Assembly: GCA_947462335.1 (NCBI GenBank)
Contig: OX381714.1
Coordinates: 34,682,025-34,746,024, forward strand
DNA: 64,000 nt
From: Harmothoe impar
Lineage: Eukaryota > Annelida > Polychaeta > Phyllodocida > Polynoidae
Direction of reading: 5' to 3'
Both the position numbers and the translations under genes were made by a program. This document shows positions 9,672 through 21,165 of the stretch, one piece after another (position 1 is the stretch's first letter; each line of letters begins with the position of its first letter). The notes beneath the pieces are model-generated. The model did no database searches. It was not told the origin of the DNA and saw nothing but the letters and a program-made list of their open reading frames with translations.

Positions 9672-11431
9672 CTGTGAAGCAAATTACCAGAATCAATTCC
9701 AATAATCAGACAAAGGATGCATGTTTCATGAACACAATCATTATTGCATGATGAAAGAAATGTATTTTTAAAATCTGAATTCAATGTAAACGATTTAACC
9801 TGAAAACGATGTGTGCATGTGAAATATAAAAATGAATCATGATAACGGCCTCTGCTTTGTGCTTGATACACCTCCACGGAGCTGACATATGGTGCACCAA
9901 TGAGATGCGTGCGAGTTATTCGCCTGCGCTGCATTTGTGAAATATGAAAATAGAATTAGAAGCCCCATGTCGTCCTCAAAGGGTCAAATGTTTCCATTTA
10001 ATGTTGGTATATTGGCGGTATATATGTTGGCTCAATAATAGATTTTACTAAAAAAAAAATGGTCAGGATATTCATGATGATCATACTTCAAACACAATGC
10101 CAATATGTACATTTTGGAGGTCACAAATTCAGTTGCACCTATTGAAATACATAATAAAAAATCTATATTGGTGTAATGGGATCCATTATTTTAGCCACTA
10201 AGTGCGCATTGAGAACATATTTTGATGATCAATCATCCTGAAGTGATGGTATTATCATAGTGCAGAGAGCAACTTTTAGTAGGGTTCACAGGATTTAATT
10301 GACGGATGTGGTGATTTTAAGGGCTGAGTGGATGCTATCTGCTGATAATCTCACAACTAACCTGTTCTCGGCTCTCACTCTCATTGTGACCTGAGAGCAT
10401 TTATCTTACAAGTTGATATGGCCTTTCATATCTGCTGACATGAAAGGAAATCAAATAGGTGCTTGTTGGACCTATAGATATTCGCTGTTTACTTAAGACC
10501 TCCATGACATGGATGATATACAGAGGACATTTCCCAGCAGATAAACCACCTCTTGGCCCTTAAAGCTGAGATAAAGGTGAAATGCAAAGAGAGAAATGAC
10601 CTTTTCCAAATTGGTGTTTCTGGACAGCCATATATCTTTAGCAGAGTTGATCACCTTACTGTTGTTAGGTCAACAATAATGAACATGGAAAATGTTGAAT
10701 GAACATTGGTATCCAAAGTTGGCTCAACGTCATAATGATTTTTCCCCATATGAATGACTGAGGGAGGTTTTCCATTAAAGTATACGAATAACATATCTGC
10801 AGCAGTGGCGGCTATGCCACCAACCTCCCTTTCTTTTGCCTTTCACAGTGCTTGACATTGTGTTTTAATTAAGCCATCGCATAAGCACCTTTGTATATCA
10901 AATATGACTTAATGGAAATGGCCACTATTATGTTGATTACAAGCAAGTTTTTAATGTGTTTCTGTATAGTCTCCTAAACTTTTTCCATGCCGTCTAAGAT
11001 ACCAACATAGTGCTCACAAGAATATGCCGAGTCATGGGACCAGTGGGTCTACAGACAACATTTGTACTTGTATAGTAAACAGCCTGGGTGCACACATACC
11101 ATTACCGAGGGATGTCAGTTGCCCTGGCGTGGGAACCCTTCCTACCCTGATGTTTCAAACCTTTCATATTAATTTGTGACAATGGGGATTTCATCTCTAC
11201 CACATCGGGAAAAACAGAATGCATAAGAATTCATGAGACAAAAAGACATGGTCTTGATCATAGTTCTCCCACAATCCTTCCACCCAATAATAACAATTTT
11301 GGTGAAAGTGGTTTGTTTGTGGATATAAATTGACTCCCTAAAGGAAATTCTATAACACACTATTTCTCTTTTTAAGATCGTCTAAAACCGTGGGAAGATG
11401 CTTACCCTAGATAAATACAAGTGGGACCTAC
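9672..11431 (-). other. Intron 1 (5' UTR intron) of the GST gene
   Basis: Bounded by a donor (GAG|GTAGGT, exon end 11432) and an acceptor (CACAG at 9672-9676 on the minus strand) 15 bases before the start ATG. I see no exon, hairpin family or ORF with coding character in it. Confidence 0.6.
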
Positions 11432-11494
11432 CTCTCTGCAGTTGTAGACTCTGGTGGAATGGGACGGGTCCAGGGCTGCCCCACTGTTTATATA
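11432..11494 (-). promoter_or_regulatory. TATA promoter and first non-coding exon of the GST gene
   Basis: On the minus strand TATATAAA lies at 11494-11487. About 30 bases further is the expected start site (near 11464). A short leader then ends in CTGCAGAGAG|GTAGGT, a good splice donor after base 11432. The leader carries no ATG. Assignment to the GST gene is by position and orientation. Confidence 0.6.
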
Positions 11495-11616
11495 GGCCCT
11501 CGGCCCAGTTCAGTCAACAGACAAGATGGGTAAAGGTCTAGTGATAGAAAGAGGACATAGGCAGAAGAGGGGATATATGACCTGAACCCAGGTTGGGGAT
11601 GGGGGTGGGGGTGGGT

Positions 11617-12520
11617 GGTAGCCAGCGCTGGGCAGTGAACAGTTAAAGAGATATTTTCTGACGTTTTCAAACATAATTTTAATGTTAATGAACGTTTGTC
11701 ACCAACGTTTTCTAACGTTGGAACGTTGACTCATTATTACGTTTTTTTAACATTAAATGTTTTTAAACATTTTGCATGCACGCTTTTCTAGCTCTATTAA
11801 ATACCTTGAATCATTCTGACGTTTTTTGATGTTTAGATGAACGTTTTTCTGTCATTTATCAGTACCTTAATTGTCTGATGTCCAGATTGGTTCTATGTCC
11901 AATTTATGTGCCCATGTTATTGTTAGGACTTTAACCATTACAGAATGGCAAACATGCATCATGCCTTCATGTCCTTAATTCAGTCGTAAAGTTACTCTAG
12001 GATTGATACAAAGCAACCCTATAGCAGAGGCGAAATATATATATATATTTTTTTGTTACCACAAAATTGGTGTTTATATCATCACAATAACTTCATTACA
12101 CATATTATGATCCCACCATACCTTTCCTCTCACCACTAACCTTGGTTTATAATCTAGATGCGGCAATGTATCTAGTCTCTAGATCAATTGAAATTTCAAA
12201 CAAAGGAACCTACCAGAAATATCTCTCAATGGCATTGGATACCGCCTAGTGTCAAATAAAAGCATTATTCATAACATAAGAAAACATTCAAAAACGTTTG
12301 TTTCCAACTTTAGAAAATGTTGAAAACTAATGTTAGTTTTATTGCATTCTACAAACATCCATGAACGTTTTTTTTGAATGTTTTGTTCACATTAAAAAAT
12401 GTTACAAATAAACATTCCTTCTCAGCCTTTCTAAATATATTCATTAACATTCAACTGACGTTTAAAAATGTTTAGAAAAAATGTTTGTATTTTAGCCTCC
12501 AGCAAACGTTCAAAACTATT
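11617..12520. repeat. AT-rich region of AACGTT/AACATT palindromes, possible foldback element
   Basis: Dense short inverted motifs (AACGTT, AACATT, AAACGTTT) resemble the inside of the 3940-4065 family but stretch over ~900 bases. The inverted ends are not clear enough to set borders. The following 12521-13215 shows no gene. Confidence 0.35.
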
Positions 12521-13405
12521 TCTGTATGTTTGTGGTGCACCCCCATAAACAAAGTGCCCCCTGCGAGTCTCCAACGTGTTTATTTGACACAATATATCAG
12601 TATATCTATTACTGATACAGTCTATACAAAAACTTTTTCACCATGCAGGACATTCGGATCTGCAGAAACATCTTCTTGTAGGCTTGGCTACATTTCTGCA
12701 GGCCCGGATATTGGCGTGCGATCTTGTTATGAATTAAGTATAAAGCAGGTGTTTATACTGATAGGGATACATGAATAGGGTTCCTCTGTATGTTACAATA
12801 ATGTTCATCATTTTAAATTACTGAAGAACATTACAGAAAATATTCTGAAAGTTTTCTGTTTTACACTGTAGAAACATTAATAATGGTCCGATTTACAAGC
12901 CATAAAAATGACATGAAGGCAAGGATCCCTAGATTACAGCCAGTCAGGCCAGCAGTAGCAGCCTTTCTGCTGGACCGGCAGGCTTTTTGCCAGCTGTAGC
13001 TAGGTGTCCGGCAGGATTTCGTATAGACTGCCTGATAATACATTTGATAGAGATCCACTGTATGGCCTGTAGAACCTTTTCAAAGTAAGCTAAATGTGGA
13101 TTTCGAGAAGAGGATAATCAATTTAATGTCTCTCTATAGACTAGTTGATTGTCAGATGCGGTGCATTTGTATGACTGCAGTGTAATACTAAAGTATAACA
13201 CAATGTAGGCATAAAGGTATGGTGGCAATTTTGGAAGCATTGCCCAGCACCCAGCACCCCATCACCTCATACATGTATGTTTCTGGGTCAGCCTGCAGTA
13301 TCAGTCCCAACCTATATTATAGTGTCCCATTACCTCATAGCTGTCTGTATATAGGTGCCAGATCAGTCCCAACCCATCAACCCCATGACCTCATAGCTGT
13401 CTGTA

Positions 13406-13625
13406 CAGTCCGACCTCGACTAGCCGGCCTTAAATAACCTGTTACCCTCAATAATCCGGCCGCTATTTGCAGGGACAGTCCTATACATGGCCATATAAAC
13501 ATTCTTCAATAATCTGGCTGATTCAACATCTGACAACCATATAAATATTTTTCAATAATCTGGCTGCTTAAAAATCTGACCATGTTTTGTGAAACAGGGG
13601 TGGTCGGTTTATTGAGGTTTGACTG
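13406..13625. mobile_element. Tigger/pogo-like MITE with TA duplication
   Basis: Starts CAGTCCGACCTCGACTAGCC and ends GGTTTATTGAGGTTTGACTG, flanked by TA on both sides (13404-13405 and 13626-13627). The terminal CAGTC(A)AACCTC pattern and TA duplication are characteristic of Tc1/mariner-superfamily pogo/Tigger elements. At 220 bp it has no room for a transposase. Confidence 0.8.
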
Positions 13626-13683
13626 TATGTATAGGTAACAGATCGCTCCCAACCCACCAGCCCCATTACCTCATAAGGTCACC

Positions 13684-13984
13684 TTATTTTGATAACTTGG
13701 ATTACGGGCTTTTGGCTCCAACTTTTTCGAAGGGCAGAGGAATAAAAAAAAAAAGGAAAAAAAAGGGCATCAAAAACATCATTTTTGGGTAATCTGAGTA
13801 ATATCCCCAATCTGAAAGGCCTCATTCCACCTTTTGCTGGTCAAAATGTGCTTTTTTTTTTTTTTTTAATTCTCAAAAAAAAATCTCGGAGGGAAAAGGT
13901 AAAAAAAACAAAAAAAACTTCTTTTTTTTTTGCAAAATGCCAAAAATCTCGGAGGCGGATCCGTAATCCAAGTTATCAAAATAA
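13684..13984. mobile_element. Foldback element in the minisatellite
   Basis: Arms TTATTTTGATAACTTGGATTACGG and its exact complement bound 301 bases. The inside repeats A-rich and T-rich tracts with AAAATCTCGGAGG. It interrupts the 52-bp minisatellite. Confidence 0.7.
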
Positions 13985-14575
13985 AACGGTTGAACTGTCT
14001 GTATATAGACACCTCAGTCCCAAACCAGTAGCCCCATTACCTCATAGCTGCCTGTAGGTGCCTCGATCAGTCATAGGCCTAACCCAGCACCCCCATTACC
14101 TCATAGCTGTCTGCAAGTGCCTGGATCAGTCATAACCCAGCACCCCCATTACCTCATAGCTGTCTGCAGGTGCCTGGATCAGTCATAACCCAGTACCCCC
14201 ATGACCTCATAGCTGTCTACAGGTGCCTGGATCAGTCATAACCCAGTACCCCCATTACCTCATAGCTGTCTGCAGGTGCCTGGATCAGTCATAATATAAG
14301 ATTAATCGAGTACTTACCATTTATATAAGTATGAAGATTAATCGTTGTTCTTCGAGAGACAGATAAACATATCTGCTGAGTACACAGGAGAGGTGACCTC
14401 ACTTCCGGTGGTCAGATTGGCGCCCACATGCAGTGAATCTTTTGCTGAAAGTAAAACATCTGGAAATAGTACACAGTAGTGCTCTTTTTACTTAGTCTAA
14501 ATAGCACCCTCATGAGTAGGTGAGAGATTATACCGCTAGTAGTAATCTTCTTCATCCTGGGGATGGATGGGTGGG

Positions 14576-14708
14576 CCTGTGTACTCAGCAGATATGTTTA
14601 TCTGTCTCTCGAAGAACAACGATTAATCTTCATACTTATATAAATGGTAAGTACTCGATTAATCTTATATTCTTCTTCGCGACAGAAAACATTCTGCTGA
14701 CACAGGAG
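14576..14708 (-). repeat. DIRS internal complementary region (circle-junction copy)
   Basis: 14576-14671 is the exact reverse complement of 14293-14388. 14670-14708 is the reverse complement of the right terminus 20859-20897. The two halves overlap at TT (14670-14671), matching the AA found at both element borders. In DIRS replication this region templates closure of the circular DNA intermediate. Confidence 0.95.
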
Positions 14709-15109
14709 ACTTCAAAGTTCAGCTAGATTCACTGCTTATTTCCCATAATGTTACTCTCCCATAAAGGACTGTAACTTCTCATATAGGATAACAGAAAATA
14801 GATACTTTATTTCACCTAAAGGTGATGTTCTATTGCCTTGTGATATGGTTTTGACTAGGTTGCATGACATTTTGCTATATAGCAAAGAAGGCATAACTGC
14901 CATACAGTTCACCACAGCTGTGGCAGTGTAATTGTCCATCATAGAATTTTTTTTATCACATACAGATACTGCTGCCTCTAGTAAGGCTTATGACTATGAT
15001 CAGCCAATAGAGTTCATACAAACTATCGTTACGGCAAAAGGGCCAAAATTCTCCCCTTTTGAGGTGTATCTTTTCCCCCAAAAAGGCTCTGAAAATTTTG
15101 TTCCCAGCT

Positions 15110-15950
15110 ACTCGATAGAGTCCTCCAGGAGGATCCTGGCTAGCGTCTTGGGAGGCTTGGGGTTCTCGATAGGCTTGTTGTTGTGCTTAGCTATGGTCTT
15201 GGTACCTTTCCAAGACCCATGTCTAAGCAAAACAGCAGTCGATACACCGAGTCTCCCTCCCTGGTGGAGTGAGCTCGGTATACCCTGGTGTCCACCCCAG
15301 CTGCGGAAAGCACCGCAAGGACCCATCTCTTTGATGAGTCCTGCCCAATCTCGCCAAATGGCTTGCGGAAGGACAAGAAGAGCGAGTGTTTCCTTCACCC
15401 TTCCTTGTCCAACCTGACTGGCTCCGTGACCCGCACGTAACGTTTCAGGGCACAGACGACGCACAGAGTCTCCTCCTCGTGGAACGGTTCCAGGACCAGT
15501 TCTTTGAGGGGTTCCCCCGTACGCGCTGTTTTCATCAGACCCTTCAGAACGAAACGCGCAGACCCCGAATCCAGCCAAGTCAGATTGCGGAGATCAAGCG
15601 CTGGGATGACCTGGCCTCTTTGGCCCGACACCAGCAGAATCAGCATCGTTAGCTTGAACCCCAAGAACTGGGTGGACAAGCCTTCATTGGCACCCCAACG
15701 CTGGAACATGCTGAACACCAGCCTAATATCCCAGAACTTGTTATATCTGGGAGAAGGAGGATTCCTTCTATAGTCGGTGCGGACGGCCCTGCACACCCAA
15801 TAATGGGTGCCCATGGTCTTCCCGTTGTCAAGGTTTTTCACTAAAACCGACAACGCACATCTGGCAGCGTTAACAGTGCCAAAAGCCCTGCCCTTTTCCG
15901 AAAGCAAGCGGTGGAAACGACAAACCTCCAAAGCCGTGGTTGACAGCTGC
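15110..15950 (-). pseudogene. DIRS tyrosine recombinase, broken
   Basis: Minus-strand homology to the DIRS/Ngaro tyrosine recombinase domain. It runs from a core-binding part (ALEVCRFHRLLSEKGRAFGT...) through a catalytic region (LLVSGQRGQVIPALDLRNLT, containing the box-I Arg). A second part has FRKPFGEIGQDSSKRWV and YRAHSTRE, the box-II His-x-x-Arg. A third has LLRHGSWKGTKTIAKHNNKP and ARILLEDSIE at the C-terminus. The three parts are in different frames, so at least two frameshifts are present (near 15395 and near 15260). In the last motif family members have KHYNKP or FYNKP; here it is KHNNKP, so the catalytic Tyr codon appears changed to AAC (Asn). The upstream frame runs open into the adjoining minisatellite. 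Confidence 0.85.
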
Positions 15951-18900
15951 AACGTGTATGTCATGTTTGACAGCTGCAACGTGTACAACGTGGTTGACAG
16001 CTGCAACGTGTCGGCATGTTTGACAGCTGCAAGGTCTATGACGTGTTTAACAGCTGCAACATCTACATCGTTATAGACAGATGCAACATCCTGGTTGACG
16101 GCTGCAACTTCTAAGACGTGATTGACAGCTGTAACGTCTAAGACGTGATTGACAGCTGCAATGTGTACGACGTGATTGACAGCTGACGTGTTTACAATAT
16201 AAATGTCATCTGCAACGTCTACTACTTGATTGACATCACATGTTTGCCGGCGGATTGACAGCTGCAACGTCTAGGACGTTATTGACAGATGCAATGTCTA
16301 CGACATGGTTGACATCTGCAAAGTCTATGACATGGTTGACATCTGCAACATCTTCTACGTGATTGACAGCTGCAACGTGTACCACATGATTGGCAGCTGC
16401 AACGTGTACGATGTGATTGACACCTGCAACATGTATGACGTGATTGACCGCTGCAACGTGTACGACATGTTTGACAGCTGCAAGGTCTACGTGTTTGACA
16501 GCTGCAACGTCTACGACGTGATTGACAGCTGTAATATCTACGCCATAGAATGTCGTCTGCAATATCTACAACATGATTGACAGCTTCAATGTCTGCCACG
16601 TAATCTACAGCTGTAGCGTTTACAACATGAGAGAGAGCTGCATCATCAACAAATGTGATTCACAGCTGCTACATTTACCACGTGATTGACATCTGCAACA
16701 TGTGCGACTTACAGCTGCAACGTCTACAATATGATTGGCAGTTGCAATAGCTACTACCTGAGTGACACCTATATCATCTACAACAAAATTGACAGCTGCA
16801 ACTTGCTTGACAGCTGCAAATGTCTTTATCGTGAGTGATAGCGGTAAAGTCTACAACATGATTGTCAGCTACAACGTCTATGACGTGATTGACAGCTGCA
16901 ATGTCTACGATGTAATTGACACCTGCAACATCTGCGACTTGCTTGACAGGTGCAAGTGTCTACTTCATGAATGACAGCGGCAACGTCTACAACATGATTG
17001 ACAGCTGCAACTGAATGATACCCCAAAACAAAGAGGTACAAAACCCTACCAGGTAAAGTGCACTCAAGTATCCACAACTCTTAAGTGATCCAAAATTGTG
17101 GGTCTTTTCGGAAACTAGTCCAAACCAAATACAAAAACGGACAGCGGCTGCGTCTGTGACGTGGATGAGGGCTAAGACAATTGGATACTTAAGAGTATAT
17201 TGTCAACTGTAACATCTACGACGTGATGGGCAGCTGCAACGTCTACGACCTGATTGCCAGCTGCAACGTCTACGACCTGATTATCAGCTGCAACGTCTAC
17301 AACCTGATGGCCAGCTGCAACGTCTACGGCCTGATTGTCAGCTGCAACGTCTAAGACGTGATTGACAGCTGCACCTTCTACGACGTGATTGTCAGCGGCA
17401 ACATCTACGACGTGATTGACAGCTGCAACGTCTACGACGATTTGACATGCAATCGTCTATGACGTGATTGACAGCTGCTATGTCTACGACATGATTGCCA
17501 GCTGTAACGTCTACGACGTGATTACAACATAATTTACAGCTGCAACGTCTACGACGTGATTGACAGCTGCAAAGTCTACAACGTGAATGACAGCTGCAAC
17601 GTCTACGACGTGATTGACAGCTGCAACGTCTACGACTTGAAAGACAGCTGCAACGTCTACGACGTGATTGACAGCTGCAACGTCTACGACTTGGAAGACA
17701 GCTGCAACGTCTACGATGTGATTGACAGCTGCAACGTCTACGACTTGAAAGACAGCTGCAACGTCTATGACCTTATTGGCAGCTGCAACGTCTACAGCGT
17801 GATTGGCAGCTGCAACGTCTACTACGTGATTGACAGCTGCAACGTCTACAACGTGATTGACAGCTGCAACGTCTACAACGTGCGCACCAGCGGCTACAAC
17901 TCTCTTGAGCGCCAGCGGCTATGTATTTTATGTGAGCTCCAGCGGCTACGCCTCAGACGTGAGCGCCAGCAGCTACATCGCGAAGTCCTAGAAGACCATA
18001 GTCTTAATGTGCGCCAGCTGATATCGAGGCCAGCATCTATGCCTCCAACATGAGCGCCAGCAGCTATGTCTGCGACATCCCTAACATAGACTGGATGTGC
18101 GCCAGCTAGTATCAAGCGTCAGTGGCTAGATCTAGGGCATGATTGGCATCAACAATAACGCCATCAATGTGAGCATCTTTAACGTGAGACCATTAATGTG
18201 AGCAACAGCTGCCACATCTGGGATGCGAGCAACATCGCCTGCTTGTGGGACGCGAGGGCCAGCGGCCACGTCTGGAACGAGAGCGCCAGCGGCCACGTCT
18301 GGGATGCGAGCTGCTATGTCTACTACATGATTGACAGCTGCAACGTCTACGACGCGATTGACAGCTGCAAAGTCTACAACTTGATTGACAGTTGCAACGC
18401 CTACAACGTGATTGACTGCTGCAAAGCCTACAATGTGATTGACAGCTGCAACGTCTACAACGTGAGTGACAGCTTCAACGTCTACGACGTGATGGACAGC
18501 TGCAGCATATACGACGTGATTAACCGCTGCAACGTCTACGATATGAGAGCCAGCTGCAACATCTACAACATGATTGACAGCTGCAACATCTACAACGTGA
18601 TTGACAGCTGCAACGTTTACTACGTGATTGACATCTGCAACGTCTACGACGTGATTGACAGCTGCAACGTCTACGACGTGAAAGACAGCTGCAACGTCTA
18701 TGACCTTATTGACAGCTGCAACGTCTATGACCTTATTGACAGCTGCAAGTTCTACAACGTGATTGACAGCTGCAACGTCTACAACGTGATTGACAGCTGC
18801 AACGTCTACAACGTGCGCACCAGCGGCTACAACTCTCTTGAGCGACGAGGCTATGTCTGCGACATCCCTAATATAGACTGAATGTGCGCCAGCTAGTATC

Positions 18901-19480
18901 AAGCGTCAGCGGCTAGGTCTAGGGCATGATTGGCATCAACAAGACCGCCATCAATGTGATCATCATTAACGTGAGACCATTAATGTGATCAACATCGCCT
19001 ACGTCTGGGATGCGAGCAACATCGCCTACGTCAGGGATGCGAGCGCCAGCGGTCACGTCTGGGACGCGAGCGCCAGCGGCCACATCTGGAACGAGAGCGC
19101 CAGCGGCCACGTCTGGGACGCGAGCGCCAGTGGCCACGTCTGGGACGCTAGCGCCAGCGGCCGCGTCTGCAACGCCAGCGTCTCCTACATGAGGATCAGC
19201 TGCAATGTCTACGCCGTGATTGACAGCTGCAACGTCTACGCCGTGATTGACAGCAGCAACGTTTATGCCGTGATTGACAGCTACAACATCTATGACGTGA
19301 TTGACAGCATCAACGTCTATGACGTGATTGACAGCGACAACATCTATGACGTGATTGACAGCCGCAACGTCTATGATGTGATTGACAGAAGCAACGTCTA
19401 GGACAAGATTGACAGCTGCCACGTCTACGCCGTGATTGACAGAGGCAACGTCTATGACGTGACTGACATCGACGTCTGTG
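15940..19480. repeat. 27-bp minisatellite with higher-order structure, open on both strands
   Basis: Dozens of 27-base units, GTGATTGACAGCTGCAACG then TCTACGAC. Each encodes VIDSCNVYD on the plus strand and VVDVAAVNH on the minus strand. Because 27 is a multiple of 3, both strands stay open for up to 256 codons. Non-repeat breaks occur at about 17010-17200, and a variant block (GCGAGCGCCAGCGGCCACGT) at 18200-18310 and 19010-19180. The block CGTGCGCACCAGCGGCTACA recurs at about 17880 and 18815, indicating a ~0.93-kb higher-order unit. It fills the position where DIRS gag/RT would be. I regard the ORFs as repeat artefacts unless expression is shown. Confidence 0.95.
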
Positions 19481-20760
19481 ACGTGAAACCCAAGAAATTT
19501 TTGGGCATAAGGTGTGGGTCTTTTTGGAAACTAGTCCAAACCCAAGGTACCTCCACATGAGTTAAGTCATCTTGATGTTCAAATCAAAGAGACATGTGTG
19601 CTAATAGTGTTTTAAGGTGGGGATTAAAACACAAGGCCAAAGAAATTTTCGGCATAAGGTATAGGTATTTTGTGTTACCAGTCACAAACCCTAAGCACAT
19701 AAATGAGACCCTATAAAAGGTGGACCAGTTAAGTCTCTTTGTGTTTTCATTTCACAACAACACAAACTTCTTAAATGCCTAACTCGAGGAATTTTTCGGC
19801 ATAAGGTATGGGTAAACTTGTGTATTCAACACAAGCACTCAGTGTGGATCTGTATCAACACAACTGAGTTATTTAATGCCTCAAAGAAATTTTGGGCATA
19901 AGGTATATGTCTTGGTAAGGACTGGTCCAAACATGTACAAAGTACAACAAGACACACCTGACACTGACTTGACAGTTCACCTCACTCAAATCTGTATGAG
20001 TGGAGAACAACCTCAAATGTCATTCTTCTATAACTGAGTTATAAGAGAATAACTGAGGTGTCAACTACAAAGTAGCAAGCAAAGCTTTAAGTGTCTTGAC
20101 TTCAACCAATATCTAGAGTCTGCCAAGCTGTTATGACAGGTAGTAGTTGATATTATTCTGTCTTTGACCATGCATAAGACAGTGGTAAGTCCTTCCTGGT
20201 TCTTTATTTTAAAAGTGTATTCACTAATAAAACAGAGATCTACAGTGTATAACAGGATAAATTTCTATCTCTGCAGATATGAGTTTATCCCATCACAATT
20301 TTATTCCTTATGAAGGCTCGTTTCGCTATTGAAACATTCCTCAACAAATGAGGCAGCAGTACTGCACTATGAGCCAACATAACAAATAAAAAGCCAACAT
20401 AAATCAGTGACCCAGTCTGAAATCCAAGATGGATGACTGGTCTTGCTGAATCATGCCAGCCCCTATCAGCAACTAAGCTCAAATCTAAACTCCAATTTTA
20501 CACTATAACTGGATGTCATTTTTCCAAATTATTGTGAAAAACTGAACTATAATTGCACATTTGAGAAATTAGAAACATCTGGATGACCATTCATCCTGAT
20601 TTCCGAAATCCCCAATTTTCGCCCACCGGCGGATTTTCGGTCACATTTTCGGTCACTTTTACTGAAATCTGAAGGAAAATTTTCAATAACAAAGGTTAGA
20701 TATTTCTCAACTGTGCAAATATGTGTAAAGTACATCATATAGTATTGTTCTTACCTGCTA
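19481..20760. repeat. DIRS interior with ~100-150-bp repeats (GAAATTTTCGGCATAAGGTA)
   Basis: The motif AAGAAATTTT(C/G)GGCATAAGGT recurs at about 19490, 19634, 19788 and 19876. GGTCTTTT(T/C)GGAAACTAGTCC recurs at 17100 and 19510. The remainder to the right terminus has no coding character. Confidence 0.7.
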
Positions 20761-20897
20761 AATTCCTCCAAATATGTTGGTTTGTCGCTGCTGTGGGCTA
20801 ACCCTTCTTCTCCACTCGGGTTTGGCGCTAAATCTGGCCACCGGAAGTGAGGTCACCTCTCCTGTGTCAGCAGAATGTTTTCTGTCGCGAAGAAGAA

Positions 20898-21165
20898 CCC
20901 AGTACCCCCATTACCTCATAGCTGTCTGCAGGTGCCTGGATCAGTCATAACCCAGCACCCCCATTACCTCATAGCTATCTGCAGGTGCCTGGATCAACCA
21001 TAACCCAGCACCCCCATTACCTAATAGTTGTCTGTAAGTACCTAGATCAGTCCCAACCCAGCACCCCCATTACCTCATAGCTGTCTGCAGGTGCCTGGAT
21101 AACCCAGCACGCCCAATTACTAATAGTTGTGTAGTAGTGCCTGGATCAACCCCAACCCATCACCC
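20898..21165. repeat. 52-bp minisatellite, right part
   Basis: Resumes exactly at CCCAGTACCCCCATTACCTC after the DIRS right terminus and decays after about five units. Confidence 0.95.

Larger units (their letters stand above)
13220..14292. repeat. 52-bp minisatellite, left part
   Basis: Tandem units read CCCAGCACCCCCATTACCTC, then ATAGCTGTCTGCAGGTGCC, then TGGATCAGTCATAA. Early units are diverged, and from about 14020 they are near-identical. The array is broken by a Tigger-like MITE (13406-13625), a foldback element (13684-13984) and the DIRS element, after which it resumes at 20898. Confidence 0.95.
14293..20897 (-). mobile_element. Non-autonomous DIRS-type retroelement, structurally complete
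   Basis: A 6.6-kb insertion in the 52-bp minisatellite, coding strand minus. The two ends share an inverted core (ACACAGGAGAGGTGACCTCA then CTTCCGGTGG). The 3' end (14293) carries an extra ~50-base extension absent from the 5' end. An internal complementary region at 14576-14708 is the exact complement of 96 bases of the left end joined to 40 bases of the right end; the join overlaps by TT. These split inverted repeats plus an internal circle-junction copy define DIRS elements, which integrate by a tyrosine recombinase without target duplication. Indeed the satellite reads GTCAT|AA|CCCAG across the insertion, with one AA shared. Inside, only a damaged recombinase remains; gag and reverse transcriptase are missing and tandem repeats fill 15940-20000. 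Perfect end/internal identity implies recent mobilisation, presumably in trans. Confidence 0.9.

Noticed and set aside
14932..15417. Plus-strand 161-codon ORF
   Set aside because: Antisense shadow of the recombinase pseudogene; no family features.
17556..18053. Repeat-protein gene VIDSCNVYD on the plus strand
   Set aside because: The 27-bp unit is open on both strands by composition, without a promoter or splice logic. Treated as a minisatellite.
18132..18902. 256-codon VVDVAAVNH protein on the minus strand
   Set aside because: Same minisatellite read on the other strand.
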